Assembly (NCBI GenBank): GCA_000403315.2
Contig: KE159641.1
Span: 2,501 to 66,500 of the forward strand
DNA length: 64,000 bases
Direction of reading: 5' to 3'
DNA from: Lachnospiraceae bacterium A2
Lineage (GTDB): Bacteria > Bacillota > Clostridia > Lachnospirales > Lachnospiraceae
Part shown: piece after piece, positions 25,562-34,361 of the stretch
Layout of the letters: the number at the start of each line of letters is the position of its first letter
Position numbering within the stretch: position 1 is the stretch's first letter
Made by a program: the position numbers and the translations under genes
The notes under the pieces: generated by a model
What the model saw: only the letters and a program-made list of their open reading frames with translations
Databases searched by the model: none
Told to the model about the DNA's origin: nothing

Positions 25562-25680
25562 TCAGAATGCCAAAAGGGTGCGCCGCACCCGCTCTATCCC
25601 ACCTATTGAAATGCAAATTCATTTGCAATGACAATAGATGGGATGAGCGCTGCACCAAAGGTGCTTTTGGCATCCTAATC
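25560..25680. repeat. GATTAGGG cloverleaf element, copy 3 (diverged)
   Basis: The 121-bp copy is the same length as copies 1 and 2 but diverged, with ends GATCAGAATGCC and GGCATCCTAATC. Several changes are matched on the opposite arm: AUACC became AUCCC while GGUAU became GGGAU, and an outer G-C pair became A-T. The pair GTACAAAT/ATACAAAT flanks it (25552-25559, 25681-25688; 7 of 8 identical). It sits between the response regulator and its kinase in one presumed transcript. Confidence 0.88.
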
Positions 25681-25690
25681 ATACAAATGA

Positions 25691-25717
25691 GATTACGGTG
25701 CTTTTGGCGTCCTAATC
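25691..25717. repeat. Internally deleted cloverleaf element
   Basis: The 27-bp sequence joins a left end (GATTA) to a right end (GGTGCTTTTGGCGTCCTAATC). CAAATGA directly flanks it on both sides (25684-25690, 25718-25724). It lies 10 bases after copy 3 and just before the kinase ribosome binding site. Confidence 0.7.
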
Positions 25718-25732
25718 CAAATGAGGGAAAAA

Positions 25733-27022
25733 ATGGAATATTTTAACAACATCTCCTATACCATAAGCAATATATTTATCATGACGTTCCTATACCTGTT
25801 CACAAGCCACCGGTATTCTAAGAAAGTGACCCAGCTTATATGCGTTTCCTCCATTTTCTTTCTGACCGCCACTGATATCTTAAAGATCAACATATTCCCA
25901 GACAGCGGCTTCTGCTATGTGGCAGTCAGTATCCTGCAGATTGTCACCATCCAGTCCACAGGCATCCTTATTTCCAAAAGAAGGAACGGCAAAGCCCTCT
26001 TTATCGGGCTGAGCGCCTCCAATTATACGCTTATCGGGGGCATTTTCTCCCCTATCCTTCTTATTGCTACAAAAAAACCCGCCCTTGTCCTGCTGATAAA
26101 ATTTTCCATGCACCTGGCCATCCTTTTCCTTTTAAAAAAAGTGCTGCGTAATACATTAATTAAGCAGATTGAAAATGAATATACCACGGACTGGTGGGAG
26201 CTGTGCCTGATCCCTGTCTTTTTTTATTGCAGCTTTACCTTCATAGGGTTCTTCCCATACTCACTTTACGATAACCCCCACAACATCCTTGGCACCCTCT
26301 GCATGATGGCTACCATGTGCGTGTCTTATGTGGTAGTGCTGCGGTATATTGAGAGCGAATCCAAGCGCAAAGACATTTACTACAAAAACGCCCTTTTTGA
26401 AACTTACATCAAGGGCTTGGAAAACCAATATTACCTTGTGGAGCAGTCCGAGCAGAAATTAAGGATCCTGCGCCATGACATGCGGCATTACGCCAACATG
26501 ATACTCCATTTGCTCAGCCAGGGGGAATATGGGGAAATCGGGAATATTATGTCCCATATCAGCAATGTGGCAGACGAAAATAAAGTGAAGAAATACTGCT
26601 GCAACATGGTTGTCAATACTATTGTTTCAGAAATGATGGAGCGGGCGGAATCCTTTGGCATTGAAGCGGAACTGGACATTATGGTGTCCGAAGTGCTCCC
26701 CGTCAACCAGTATGAGCTGGCTGCAGTGGTGGCAAACCTGTTTGAAAATGCCATAATCTGCGTCAAAGGCTATGGGCAGGGACGCCGCTATATCAAAGCC
26801 AACATCCGCTGCAGCGGTGACCGCCTGTTCATACAGATGAAAAACAAATGCCAGGAAAAACCTGCCTTCGATTCCCAGACAGGCCTTCCCAAAAGCAGCA
26901 AAGGCGCAGGCCACGGGCTTGGCATGAGGAGCATCCAAGCTTTTTCCGATAAAATTGGCGGCGCCATTGACTGCTTCTGTGAAAATGGCATGTTCTGCAT
27001 CACGCTCTTTGCAAAATTTTAG
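25733..27022 (+). CDS. AgrC-like sensor histidine kinase
   Basis: The 429-residue protein has about six membrane helices (1-215), then the kinase part: phosphorylated His in LRHDMRHYANM near residue 250, the N-box LFENAIICV and the G-box GHGLGMRSI. This GHKL kinase type pairs with LytTR regulators and often senses peptides; no agrB or agrD-like gene is visible, so the signal is unknown. The ATG at 25733 follows GAGGG. It converges on yitT, with only 4 bases between stops. Confidence 0.9.
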   Translation: MEYFNNISYTISNIFIMTFLYLFTSHRYSKKVTQLICVSSIFFLTATDILKINIFPDSGFCYVAVSILQIVTIQSTGILISKRRNGKALFIGLSASNYTLIGGIFSPILLIATKKPALVLLIKFSMHLAILFLLKKVLRNTLIKQIENEYTTDWWELCLIPVFFYCSFTFIGFFPYSLYDNPHNILGTLCMMATMCVSYVVVLRYIESESKRKDIYYKNALFETYIKGLENQYYLVEQSEQKLRILRHDMRHYANMILHLLSQGEYGEIGNIMSHISNVADENKVKKYCCNMVVNTIVSEMMERAESFGIEAELDIMVSEVLPVNQYELAAVVANLFENAIICVKGYGQGRRYIKANIRCSGDRLFIQMKNKCQEKPAFDSQTGLPKSSKGAGHGLGMRSIQAFSDKIGGAIDCFCENGMFCITLFAKF

Positions 27023-27026
27023 CAGG

Positions 27027-27905
27027 TTATTCAATAGGCTTTAAGTAAAATCCCCCATAGAAGTCCTCTGACTTAAAGGTATTGATAATCACATGGGGGT
27101 CTGCCCCGCGCATCAGCTTGGCAATGTCCTGTATCTCATAACTGGACACTACCGTGTGCAGAAGGCTTACCTCTTTCCCGCTGTAGCCGCCGACCCCGTC
27201 TACCCGGGAAACCCCGTGCCGGTATTGCGACACATAGGCCTTGATGACGTCGTCGGGCTTCGTGGTGGTAACCTGCATCGTCATACGTTCGTACCTGTGG
27301 TAGAAAGAATCAATGGTCTTAGTGGAAATAAACTGGAACAAAATCGAATACCCGGCATATTCCCAGCCAAACATAAAGCCAAAAATGGTAATCAGGGTTG
27401 CGTTAAATGCAAAGACATAGCTCCAGATAGACTTCCCCTTCTTATTTGAAATATACAATGCCACAAAGTCCACGCCCCCGGTGGAAGCATTCCCTTTCAG
27501 GGCAATCACCGTCATAATCCCATACAGGAATCCGCCGAAAATCACATTCAGCAGGACGTCGTCAAAAAGCGGCTCAAAATCCAGCACCCGCAAAAAAAGG
27601 CTGGCAAAAAATACCTGCAGCAGCGAAAAAAGGGTAAAACGCTTGCTGATGCTTTTGCTGCACAGGATGGCTACCGGGATGTTTAAGGCCAACATGCCCA
27701 AGGATACGGAAAAAGAAAACCCAAAAAAGGTAGAGGTAATCTTTTCCAGCAAAATAGCCACCCCGGTAAACCCGCTGGAAAGCAAGTTAATCGGTATCAT
27801 AAAAATCTGCATGACAGCCGCCTGCATAAAGCCGGCAAAGATCACGCTTACAAGGGTGTACGCAAAGCGCACCTTATCGTTATTTCTTAATTGTTGGAAA
27901 TTCAT
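27027..27905 (-). CDS. YitT-family membrane protein
   Basis: The 292-residue protein has about five to six membrane helices followed by a cytoplasmic DUF2179 domain (about 215-290, MQVTTTKPDDVIKAYV to DPHVIINTFKSEDFYGG). This YitT/DUF2179 layout is common in Firmicutes; its substrate is not known. Its ATG overlaps the cutC stop (ATGA), so it is translationally coupled as the last gene of the long minus-strand operon. Confidence 0.9.
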   Translation of the reverse strand: MNFQQLRNNDKVRFAYTLVSVIFAGFMQAAVMQIFMIPINLLSSGFTGVAILLEKITSTFFGFSFSVSLGMLALNIPVAILCSKSISKRFTLFSLLQVFFASLFLRVLDFEPLFDDVLLNVIFGGFLYGIMTVIALKGNASTGGVDFVALYISNKKGKSIWSYVFAFNATLITIFGFMFGWEYAGYSILFQFISTKTIDSFYHRYERMTMQVTTTKPDDVIKAYVSQYRHGVSRVDGVGGYSGKEVSLLHTVVSSYEIQDIAKLMRGADPHVIINTFKSEDFYGGFYLKPIE

Positions 27906-28642
27906 ATGGCATCAACCAGCTTCTTTACTAATTTTTCATCTACTGCTTCATAATCCTTATTGTGGGGCGGCGCCGCATAGGCATAAGTTACCTCCGGCCC
28001 TTCCGTGGTGGGGTCAGCCAGCCATCCCCTGCAGGAACTGTGGACCTGGAAGATCCCTGTCTGCTCCATCAGCTCTTTTGCATTCCCTGCATTGACGCCG
28101 CTGCCGGCTAAAATCTCAATCCGGCCCCCAAACGTTTCCTGCAGTTCCTGGATCATCTCCCTGCCTTCCACGGCTTTTTCCTTCCCGCCGCTGGTTAAGA
28201 CACGGTCAATTCCCAGTTCCACCAGCTTTTCCATGGTGCGTAAGGGATTTTCCACACAGTCGAACGCCCGGTGGAATACGGCTTCCCCGTGGTGCTTCTT
28301 GATGATTTCCACCATTTCCCTGGTCTGGCTTTCTTCCAGTTCCCCATCCCTGCCAAGGAACCCAAAGGCAATGCCGTCGGCGCCGTTCTCAAGCAAAAGC
28401 TCTGCATCCGCTTTCATTACCGCAAAGTCATCCCCGCTGTAGCAAAAGCCTGCCCCCCTGGGCCTTACCATTGCAATAATTTTCAGGTCCGTATTCTTTT
28501 TTGCCAGCAAAAGGGTACCCAGGGAAGGCGTCAGCCCCCCTAAGTACAGGGCGCTATTCAGTTCAATGCGCTTTGCGCCCCCCCTGTATGCTGCAAGGGC
28601 GTCTTCATAGCTTCCACAGCATATCTCTACAATCTTTTCCAT
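27902..28642 (-). CDS. cutC: CutC-family TIM-barrel protein
   Basis: The 246-residue protein is a clear CutC homologue: EICCGSYEDALAAYRGGAKRIELNSAL at the start of the barrel, then MVRPRGAGFCYS, HRAFDC and LTSGGK. The family was named for copper handling, but its biochemical role is weakly established. Here it sits at the end of a sugar/peptide operon, not with copper genes, so a metabolic role is at least as likely. AAGGAGG precedes the ATG. Confidence 0.93.
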   Translation of the reverse strand: MEKIVEICCGSYEDALAAYRGGAKRIELNSALYLGGLTPSLGTLLLAKKNTDLKIIAMVRPRGAGFCYSGDDFAVMKADAELLLENGADGIAFGFLGRDGELEESQTREMVEIIKKHHGEAVFHRAFDCVENPLRTMEKLVELGIDRVLTSGGKEKAVEGREMIQELQETFGGRIEILAGSGVNAGNAKELMEQTGIFQVHSSCRGWLADPTTEGPEVTYAYAAPPHNKDYEAVDEKLVKKLVDAI

Positions 28643-28722
28643 ATGTCCTCCTTTTCTGTTGCATGCCTGCCTGTTCCATGCCGGGCAGGCCGCCGCCCCA
28701 AGGCAGCCTCTGCCCGCGGCCC

Positions 28723-29814
28723 CTACCGGATAATCAGCCCAAAGGCATGTGCCGGGCGGACACAGTCTAAGACTAACTGCTCGCCTTTGTCCAGATGGCC
28801 TACATAATTGTAGTCGTCCGTAGCTTTTATTTCATCTAAGACAACCATCAGTTCCCCAGCGTAGTGCTTCAAATTGTCGTTGACAATAATGACGTCGCCT
28901 TTTGTAAACACATCCTTCTGGTTCCCGCGGGGCACAATGTCCTGGTCCTTATATTTCATCCTGGTGAAGCTGGAGCGGACAACCAGTTCATTGGAGTCGT
29001 CCCGTGATGCATGGAACCCACAGGTAATAATTTCCCGTTCTGTATCGGAAATCCCTTCCTCCACATCCACCTTCATCACCGGCTTGCTCAAATCTGTTTC
29101 CGCCATGGCTTTCAGCTCCGCTTCGCTGGCAAAGGCGTTCCCAACCATAAAGTCATTGCAGAAACCCAAAGCATTTAAGTGGCGCAGCTGCAGGTCAATG
29201 GGCAGGTCCCTGTGGATTTCCAGGGTAGGAAGCCCGTCGTAAACCTCCCATGGGCCGTGGGTTTCTTTTTCCCTGCTGGTTACAAAGGCAGCGTTGGTCA
29301 GGCCCAGCGGCTGGTAACGGCTGTTCAGTTCCTGAAACCGGCTTAATCCCATGCCCGTATTCCTCTGGGGATAGAAATTGCTGCAGATGCACATATTTCC
29401 CCTGTCAGCCCCCTTCTCCACCATCATGTCCAGCGCCATGGTGCAGGAAGCGTTATATTCAACCAGGATCCCATAGGGGTTCCGCGTAATCTGGATGTCT
29501 TCCAGTTCCCCAAAATGGCCGTCCAGGCGGATGATATCCACGCCCATTTCTGCAAAGACAGATAAGTCAAAGGGGGACGCTTCCAGCCTTTTAAATACTT
29601 CCGGGTTGGTGTCCACTGATACCGTAAGGCCGTTCTCATGGGCAACCTTGCAGAATTCCGTAAACTCAGCCACGATCTGCTCCTTGCTTTCCTTCACTGA
29701 CAGAAGGCAGGTAAATACCCTCTGGAACCCATATTTTCCTGCCAGCTTCATATATTCATAACACGCTTCTTTTGGGGCGCGTTCTGGGTATACAGAAATC
29801 CCAAGTCTTTTCAT
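28723..29814 (-). CDS. mupG: MupG-like 6-phospho-glycosidase (DUF871 family)
   Basis: The 363-residue protein has an N-terminal TIM barrel starting MKRLGISVYPERAPKEACY and a C-terminal beta domain, the DUF871 layout. In Staphylococcus MupG splits MurNAc-6-phosphate-GlcNAc imported by a PTS. Family membership is clear; the exact substrate here is inferred. The start at 29814 matches the family N-terminus, although AAAGGA lies about 13 bases away; a longer frame to 29904 exists. Its place in a PTS operon supports hydrolysis of a phosphorylated disaccharide. Confidence 0.85.
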   Translation of the reverse strand: MKRLGISVYPERAPKEACYEYMKLAGKYGFQRVFTCLLSVKESKEQIVAEFTEFCKVAHENGLTVSVDTNPEVFKRLEASPFDLSVFAEMGVDIIRLDGHFGELEDIQITRNPYGILVEYNASCTMALDMMVEKGADRGNMCICSNFYPQRNTGMGLSRFQELNSRYQPLGLTNAAFVTSREKETHGPWEVYDGLPTLEIHRDLPIDLQLRHLNALGFCNDFMVGNAFASEAELKAMAETDLSKPVMKVDVEEGISDTEREIITCGFHASRDDSNELVVRSSFTRMKYKDQDIVPRGNQKDVFTKGDVIIVNDNLKHYAGELMVVLDEIKATDDYNYVGHLDKGEQLVLDCVRPAHAFGLIIR

Positions 29815-29921
29815 AATTTTTATCCATTCCTTTCTGAAATGCAGCGCTGTATAAAAGGAAGGACTTACGTCAAGGCACACGCCGCCGTAAATCCTTTCCT
29901 CCATATCTTCTGCTGTCCTGG

Positions 29922-31037
29922 TTACAGCCCCTGCATCAGCTCATAAAATGCATAGGCATAAATCTGTGCGTTCTTTTCGATATCGCAAATCCGCATCCAC
30001 TCGTCCGGCATATGGCCGATCCCCTTCTGACCCTTGAAGCTTGGCCCGAAAGGCACAATGTTTTTCACCACTTTGGCATAGCTGCCCCCGGTGGTTGTCA
30101 CTGCGCTGCCGTCCTCCTGCATGATTTCCTCATACACATGCTCTAAGGTTTTCACCAGATAAGTGTCCCTTTCAAAAAATACCGGGTCTAAGTTAGAATC
30201 CAGGGAAACGGACATATGCGGCTTGCAAATCTTCTCCAGGGACTCTTTCATGGTATCTAAGGAATACGATGCCGGATAGCTGGAAACCAGCGTAAGGCCG
30301 CAGGTATCCCCATCCTCAAAAAGCTCTGCCTTCCTTACCTGGTTCTTCCCAAATTCCTCGTCCGAATAATCTACCCCAAGGCTGGCGGACAGGTCGTTCT
30401 GGTTCAGCACAAATTCATTCATGAACGCGAACAGTTCCCCTACTTCTTCCTTAGGCAGGCTGTAACGGAAAGCCGCCCGCCCGCGTTCCGCATAGATTAC
30501 CGGGTATTTGCAGTCCGGGGTCCAGCCCAGCTTAGGATATTTGTGGTCTTTAAAATACCATTTCATATCCTCCATCCCTGTTTCCTCATTGGTCCCAAAG
30601 ATAATCTTCACCTTGATGGGGAACTCATACCCCAAATCTACCAGGGCTTTCAATGCATACAGGCAGCAGAACATGGGACCCTTATTGTCCAGGACGCCCC
30701 TTGCATACAAAGTGCCGTCCTTTTCCGTGCATACAAAGGGATCTGTTTTCCACACGCCGTTTATGTCCACCACGTCCAGATGCCCTACGCATGCAAGGTA
30801 TTCCTCCGTATCAGGCCCATAGGATACAATCCCAACCTGATTCCCTACATTTTCTGTTTCAAAGCCCATCCCTCCGGCAATTTCCAAGGCTTTATTTAAG
30901 CAGTCTGTGACACGTTTCCCAAAGGGATGCCCTGGGGCAGCTTCATCCTGCCGGGAATCCATATTGCAGATTGTTTTAATGTCTTCCACAAGGGAGGGGA
31001 GCAGCTCCCCCACCTGTTTGATAATTTTTTCCTTCAT
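29922..31037 (-). CDS. M20-family dipeptidase (PepV/Sapep-like)
   Basis: The 371-residue metallopeptidase should cleave dipeptides or acyl-amino acids in the cytoplasm. Metal ligands of the M20 family are visible: GHLDVV, the bridging Asp in VLDNKGP, the catalytic pair in TNEETGM, and the last His in GIGHMPDEW. It is shorter than typical PepV (about 470), mainly in the lid domain, but no ligand is lost. It is 13 bases downstream of the asparaginase-like gene. Confidence 0.9.
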   Translation of the reverse strand: MKEKIIKQVGELLPSLVEDIKTICNMDSRQDEAAPGHPFGKRVTDCLNKALEIAGGMGFETENVGNQVGIVSYGPDTEEYLACVGHLDVVDINGVWKTDPFVCTEKDGTLYARGVLDNKGPMFCCLYALKALVDLGYEFPIKVKIIFGTNEETGMEDMKWYFKDHKYPKLGWTPDCKYPVIYAERGRAAFRYSLPKEEVGELFAFMNEFVLNQNDLSASLGVDYSDEEFGKNQVRKAELFEDGDTCGLTLVSSYPASYSLDTMKESLEKICKPHMSVSLDSNLDPVFFERDTYLVKTLEHVYEEIMQEDGSAVTTTGGSYAKVVKNIVPFGPSFKGQKGIGHMPDEWMRICDIEKNAQIYAYAFYELMQGL

Positions 31038-31050
31038 ACTTTTCCACCCT

Positions 31051-32004
31051 TTATTCTTCTACTGGGGCCATGCGTACGCGCATATATTCTTCCAGCCACT
31101 CTTTGTCTGCTTCCTTAAAGGTGCAGTGGCCGTCTTCTTCCCTTGTTACCAGATATACAATGGGTTCCAGCCCCTCGGCAGCAACGCTGAAGGAAAAGCC
31201 GCCAATATTAGTCGCGCAGCCGAAGTTCCCCTTGCAGTCCATGGCAACTACGGACAAGTCCCCGGCTCCGCCATGTTTTTCTTTCAGTTTCCGGTCCAAA
31301 TCATTCACTGCCTTCTCACAGGCGTCCTGCGGAGAAAGCCCTTCTCCCATCAGCCGGACGATTTCATAAGAAATACAGCCTTTCATCAAATCTTCCCCAA
31401 GGCCGGTTGCGGTTGCGCCGCCCACCTCGGAATCTGCGTAAAAGCCAGAGCCTACCACAGGGGAATCCCCTACGCGGCCGCTCCGCTTCATAAAGAGCCC
31501 GCTGGTGCTGGTAGCTGCCGTCACAGTCCCGGACTTGTCAAGGCAGACCATTCCTACGGTGTCGTGGCCGTCATAGGGCTTTAACTCCTGATCCATCTCT
31601 TTTTTCCGCTTGCGGTAAAAAGCCTTTGCCCGGTCTGTGAGCATTTCCTTCTCCTCAAAGCCCTTTTCCCGGGCATATTTTTCCGCCCCAACGCCTACCA
31701 ATACATTGTTGACTTTTTCCTCGCTAAGCTTCCTTGCGATGCTGACAGGGTTTGCAAAGTCCTTGATTGCCCCAATTGCCCCCACTGCCATGGTGTCCCC
31801 GTCCATATAGCCGGCATCCAGTTCCACCACCTGCTCCTCGTTGGGCAGCCCGCCGTAGCCTACGGATTTGTAATAGGGGAAATCCTCCACTGCCTTTATG
31901 GCCGTTTCAATTGCGTTGCCGGAAGTATCCCCTTCCTTTAACATTTTGTCCGCAGCTTCAATGCCCTCTTTCGCCATTCTCCATGTCGCTATAATTCCAT
32001 ACAT
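31051..32004 (-). CDS. N4-(beta-N-acetylglucosaminyl)-L-asparaginase type Ntn hydrolase
   Basis: The 317-residue protein belongs to the aspartylglucosaminidase family, which cuts the GlcNAc-Asn bond left from N-glycoproteins. Autoprocessing before Thr in GHDTVGMV would create the N-terminal nucleophile. The family substrate segment GRVGDSPVVGSGFYADSEVG is present. There is no signal peptide, so it acts on imported substrate. The ATG at 32004 follows GGAGGG; a GTG five codons upstream overlaps this site. The neighbours are peptidases and PTS genes. Confidence 0.9.
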   Translation of the reverse strand: MYGIIATWRMAKEGIEAADKMLKEGDTSGNAIETAIKAVEDFPYYKSVGYGGLPNEEQVVELDAGYMDGDTMAVGAIGAIKDFANPVSIARKLSEEKVNNVLVGVGAEKYAREKGFEEKEMLTDRAKAFYRKRKKEMDQELKPYDGHDTVGMVCLDKSGTVTAATSTSGLFMKRSGRVGDSPVVGSGFYADSEVGGATATGLGEDLMKGCISYEIVRLMGEGLSPQDACEKAVNDLDRKLKEKHGGAGDLSVVAMDCKGNFGCATNIGGFSFSVAAEGLEPIVYLVTREEDGHCTFKEADKEWLEEYMRVRMAPVEE

Positions 32005-32050
32005 TGTATTGCCCTCCACTCTGCAAAAGCCCTGGTTGGGCTCCTGCTAT

Positions 32051-33109
32051 TTATAATAAACTTTCAAATACTTCTGCATCCATATCTTTTGCAATCTCGC
32101 ACACAAGGCGGATGCAGGCTTCCACATCGTCTGTGTGTATCATGCTGTGGTTCGTATGCATATACCGGATGGGGATAGACAGGGTCATATTAAGCACGCC
32201 GTCAAAGGCCTTGTGTATATTCCCGGAATCCGTCCCGCCCTTATTGAATACTGCATACTGATAATCAATGTGGTGTTTTTTGCAAATCCCTTCCACATAC
32301 TTTACCAGCTTCCTTGGGGCTATGGAATTGGAGTCAATCATGGAAAGCACCACGCCCTTCCCCAATGCGCAGATATTGTGGTTTGCCGGCGTATCGCCAG
32401 CCAATGTAGTATCAATGGCAAATGCAATGTCCGGGTGCACCCACTCCACGGCTGTCCTTGCCCCCCGGAGCCCCGGTTCCTCTTGGACGGTATTTGCCAG
32501 GTATAACGGGGTATGGGTTTCACCGCGCAGCTCTTTTGCAGCTTCCAGCATAATGTAATTGCCAATCCGGTCGTCAAATGCCTTGCAGGACACATACTTC
32601 GGGTTCTGCATAACCTCAAAGTGCGTCCATGGGGATACCATGTCCCCTACGGCAATCCCAAGGGAACGTACCTCCTCCTGGCTCCCTGCCCCCAAATCCA
32701 GGTAGGCGTCTTCCATCTTGACTGTCTTATTCTTGATCTCTGCCGGCAGCCCATGGGTAGCCATGCTGCCCATCAGCGCCGGGTACTGCCGGTTGTCCTT
32801 TGTGACAACGGTGTACCACTGCCCCAGGATGAGGTGGCTCCACCAGCTCCCGATAGGCCTTACCTTAAGGAAACCATTTTCGTCAATCTCCTCTACCATA
32901 AAACCCACTTCGTCCATATGGGCGGCAACCATCATCTTAGGCCCGGGCTGGTCCTTGCACTTATCTGCAACTACGCTGCCAAGGCGGTCCTTCTCGCAGG
33001 CAAAGCCAAGGCTTGTATATTCTTCTTCCAGAATCCTGCCAATTTCCTGCTCAAAGGAGGAAATGCCCGGGGCACCGCAGATCCGTTCTAATTTTACTAA
33101 ATTAATCAT
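32051..33109 (-). CDS. M42-family aminopeptidase, all metal ligands present
   Basis: The 352-residue protein is a TET-type dinuclear aminopeptidase. Ligands are complete: H64 in AAHMDEVGF, Asp in CKAFDDRIG, the Glu pair in VQEEPGLRG, Asp in AIDTTLAGD, and His in NHSMIHTDD. Its start overlaps the stop of the upstream paralogue by 8 bases. Cytoplasmic peptide trimming is the expected role. The tight coupling with an inactive-looking paralogue suggests a mixed complex. Confidence 0.94.
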   Translation of the reverse strand: MINLVKLERICGAPGISSFEQEIGRILEEEYTSLGFACEKDRLGSVVADKCKDQPGPKMMVAAHMDEVGFMVEEIDENGFLKVRPIGSWWSHLILGQWYTVVTKDNRQYPALMGSMATHGLPAEIKNKTVKMEDAYLDLGAGSQEEVRSLGIAVGDMVSPWTHFEVMQNPKYVSCKAFDDRIGNYIMLEAAKELRGETHTPLYLANTVQEEPGLRGARTAVEWVHPDIAFAIDTTLAGDTPANHNICALGKGVVLSMIDSNSIAPRKLVKYVEGICKKHHIDYQYAVFNKGGTDSGNIHKAFDGVLNMTLSIPIRYMHTNHSMIHTDDVEACIRLVCEIAKDMDAEVFESLL

Positions 33110-34127
33110 TCACGTCACCCATCCCAAACTCTGCAATTTTCTTCGAATCTATGGTATGCAGGTAAGAAGCCAGTGCATCCACCAGGCTGTCCACATCACC
33201 GGCCCTGCAGATTTCATTGGCACTTCCCAGATTGTCCACGGCAATCCCTGTACTGATGGCAGGCGTCCCCTTTAAGGTCTTATGGATAAAGGAGCCGTCA
33301 TTCCCCATCAGGCCGAAATAAGCCTTTGTTTCCACCTGCCCGGAAAAGTCCTTAAGGAGTGCCTGGGAAGGCAGCATCTGCCGGTCGTAAAGCCCAAGGA
33401 TTACCTTGTCCCCCAGCTTAATTTTCCGTTTTGCCGTATCAAATCCCGTAAGTGCAATAGCCGCATCCGGCCGTACCACATAAGTAGCCGTCTTTGTCCC
33501 CCGGTATCCTATGACAGACTGGGCAATGCCGCCTACTGCCAAATGGAAGTCAAATTCCTCATCCTTTACCTTCTCCAAAAGTTCCAGCGTAACTTCGTTG
33601 AGCACCCGCGGGAACAGGGATTTCCCCATTACAATCCCACGATGTTCTGTAAATGTGGATGCATACCCTGCCAAGTCTCCCGGATGGATCTGTTCCTTTA
33701 CTTCCTCGGCATCCAAACCGCAGGCAATAAATAAGTCATCTGCATTTTTAACCTCACAAGAATCTTCCAATGCCTTTTTGTCCATGCCTATGACACCGTC
33801 AACCAACGTATCTTCCCTTGTCAGGATGCGCACACGCTGGTGCAGGAGGGAACTGCATGCAACGCCCTCCAGTGGGATGAAGGCTAAAGTCCCATCCTTT
33901 TTTACTTCCGAAACCATCAGGCCCACTTCGTCCAGGGGAGATGCAACCATGAAAGTAGCTGCATCCGGGTTCTTTGATTTCTTAATGCCAAAAACAGAGC
34001 CTAAGCGGTCGTATTTTAACTCGTCGCACAAAGCCCCATAACCATCCTGTAAAATACGGGCCACTGCCTGTTCCCCGCTGCTTACCCCAAAACTGTTACA
34101 TAACCGTTCTAATCGTTCTCTGTCCAT
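33102..34127 (-). CDS. M42-like paralogue lacking all metal ligands
   Basis: The 341-residue protein aligns with the next gene over its whole length (RLGSVFGIKK, DEVGLMV) but each active-site motif is altered: H64 is Pro (ASPLDEVG), FDDRIG reads FPRVLNE, EEPGLRG reads QSVIGYRG, and the last His region reads GIAVDNLGSANE. The fold seems intact with no frameshift, so this is a pseudoenzyme rather than a pseudogene. AAAGGAG precedes the ATG. It may form a structural or regulatory subunit with the active paralogue. Confidence 0.85.
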   Translation of the reverse strand: MDRERLERLCNSFGVSSGEQAVARILQDGYGALCDELKYDRLGSVFGIKKSKNPDAATFMVASPLDEVGLMVSEVKKDGTLAFIPLEGVACSSLLHQRVRILTREDTLVDGVIGMDKKALEDSCEVKNADDLFIACGLDAEEVKEQIHPGDLAGYASTFTEHRGIVMGKSLFPRVLNEVTLELLEKVKDEEFDFHLAVGGIAQSVIGYRGTKTATYVVRPDAAIALTGFDTAKRKIKLGDKVILGLYDRQMLPSQALLKDFSGQVETKAYFGLMGNDGSFIHKTLKGTPAISTGIAVDNLGSANEICRAGDVDSLVDALASYLHTIDSKKIAEFGMGDVND

Positions 34128-34148
34128 ACTTCTCCTTTTGAAAAAGCC

Positions 34149-34359
34149 GGTGATGCCAGAATCGAAAGCCCTGCGGCTTTTCCGGCATCACCCGCCCTTT
34201 TATATTCTTTATTTCCGCGGGCAATGGGCCAAGCAGCCGCGCGCACGGATATTTTGCGAATGCCGCGAGGGTAAGTGCCCCGCGGGTGCAAATACCCCGC
34301 CCCCTTGGGGCGGAAAAAACAAGTCAGGTCATGCCCCGTAGCTTGCTACGGGGTATTTG
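34149..34359 (-). promoter_or_regulatory. Structured spacer between the GrdB-like and M42-like genes
   Basis: The 234-bp gap holds three structures: GGTGATGCC/GGCATCACC (34149-34157, 34184-34192); CCGCCCC/GGGGCGG next to an A6 run; and a perfect CCCCGTAGC/GCTACGGGG hairpin (34334-34353). CAAATACCCCG (34289-34299) can instead pair with CGGGGTATTTG (34349-34359), which excludes the last hairpin. A related arrangement, with GAATGCCGCG and CAAATAC/GTATTTG, lies after nifJ. It may attenuate or process the operon mRNA. Confidence 0.55.
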
Positions 34360-34361
34360 AC

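Noticed and set aside
24827..27022. Complete Agr-type peptide quorum system
   Set aside because: Only the response regulator and kinase are present; no AgrB-like protease or AgrD-like peptide frame was found nearby.
28723..29904. Longer start of the MupG-like gene at 29904
   Set aside because: The first 30 residues do not match the family N-terminus; MKRLGISVYPE at 29814 does, despite a distant ribosome binding site.
33102..34127. Pseudogene call for the ligand-free M42 paralogue
   Set aside because: The frame is intact over the full family length with a good ribosome binding site and translational coupling to the active gene.
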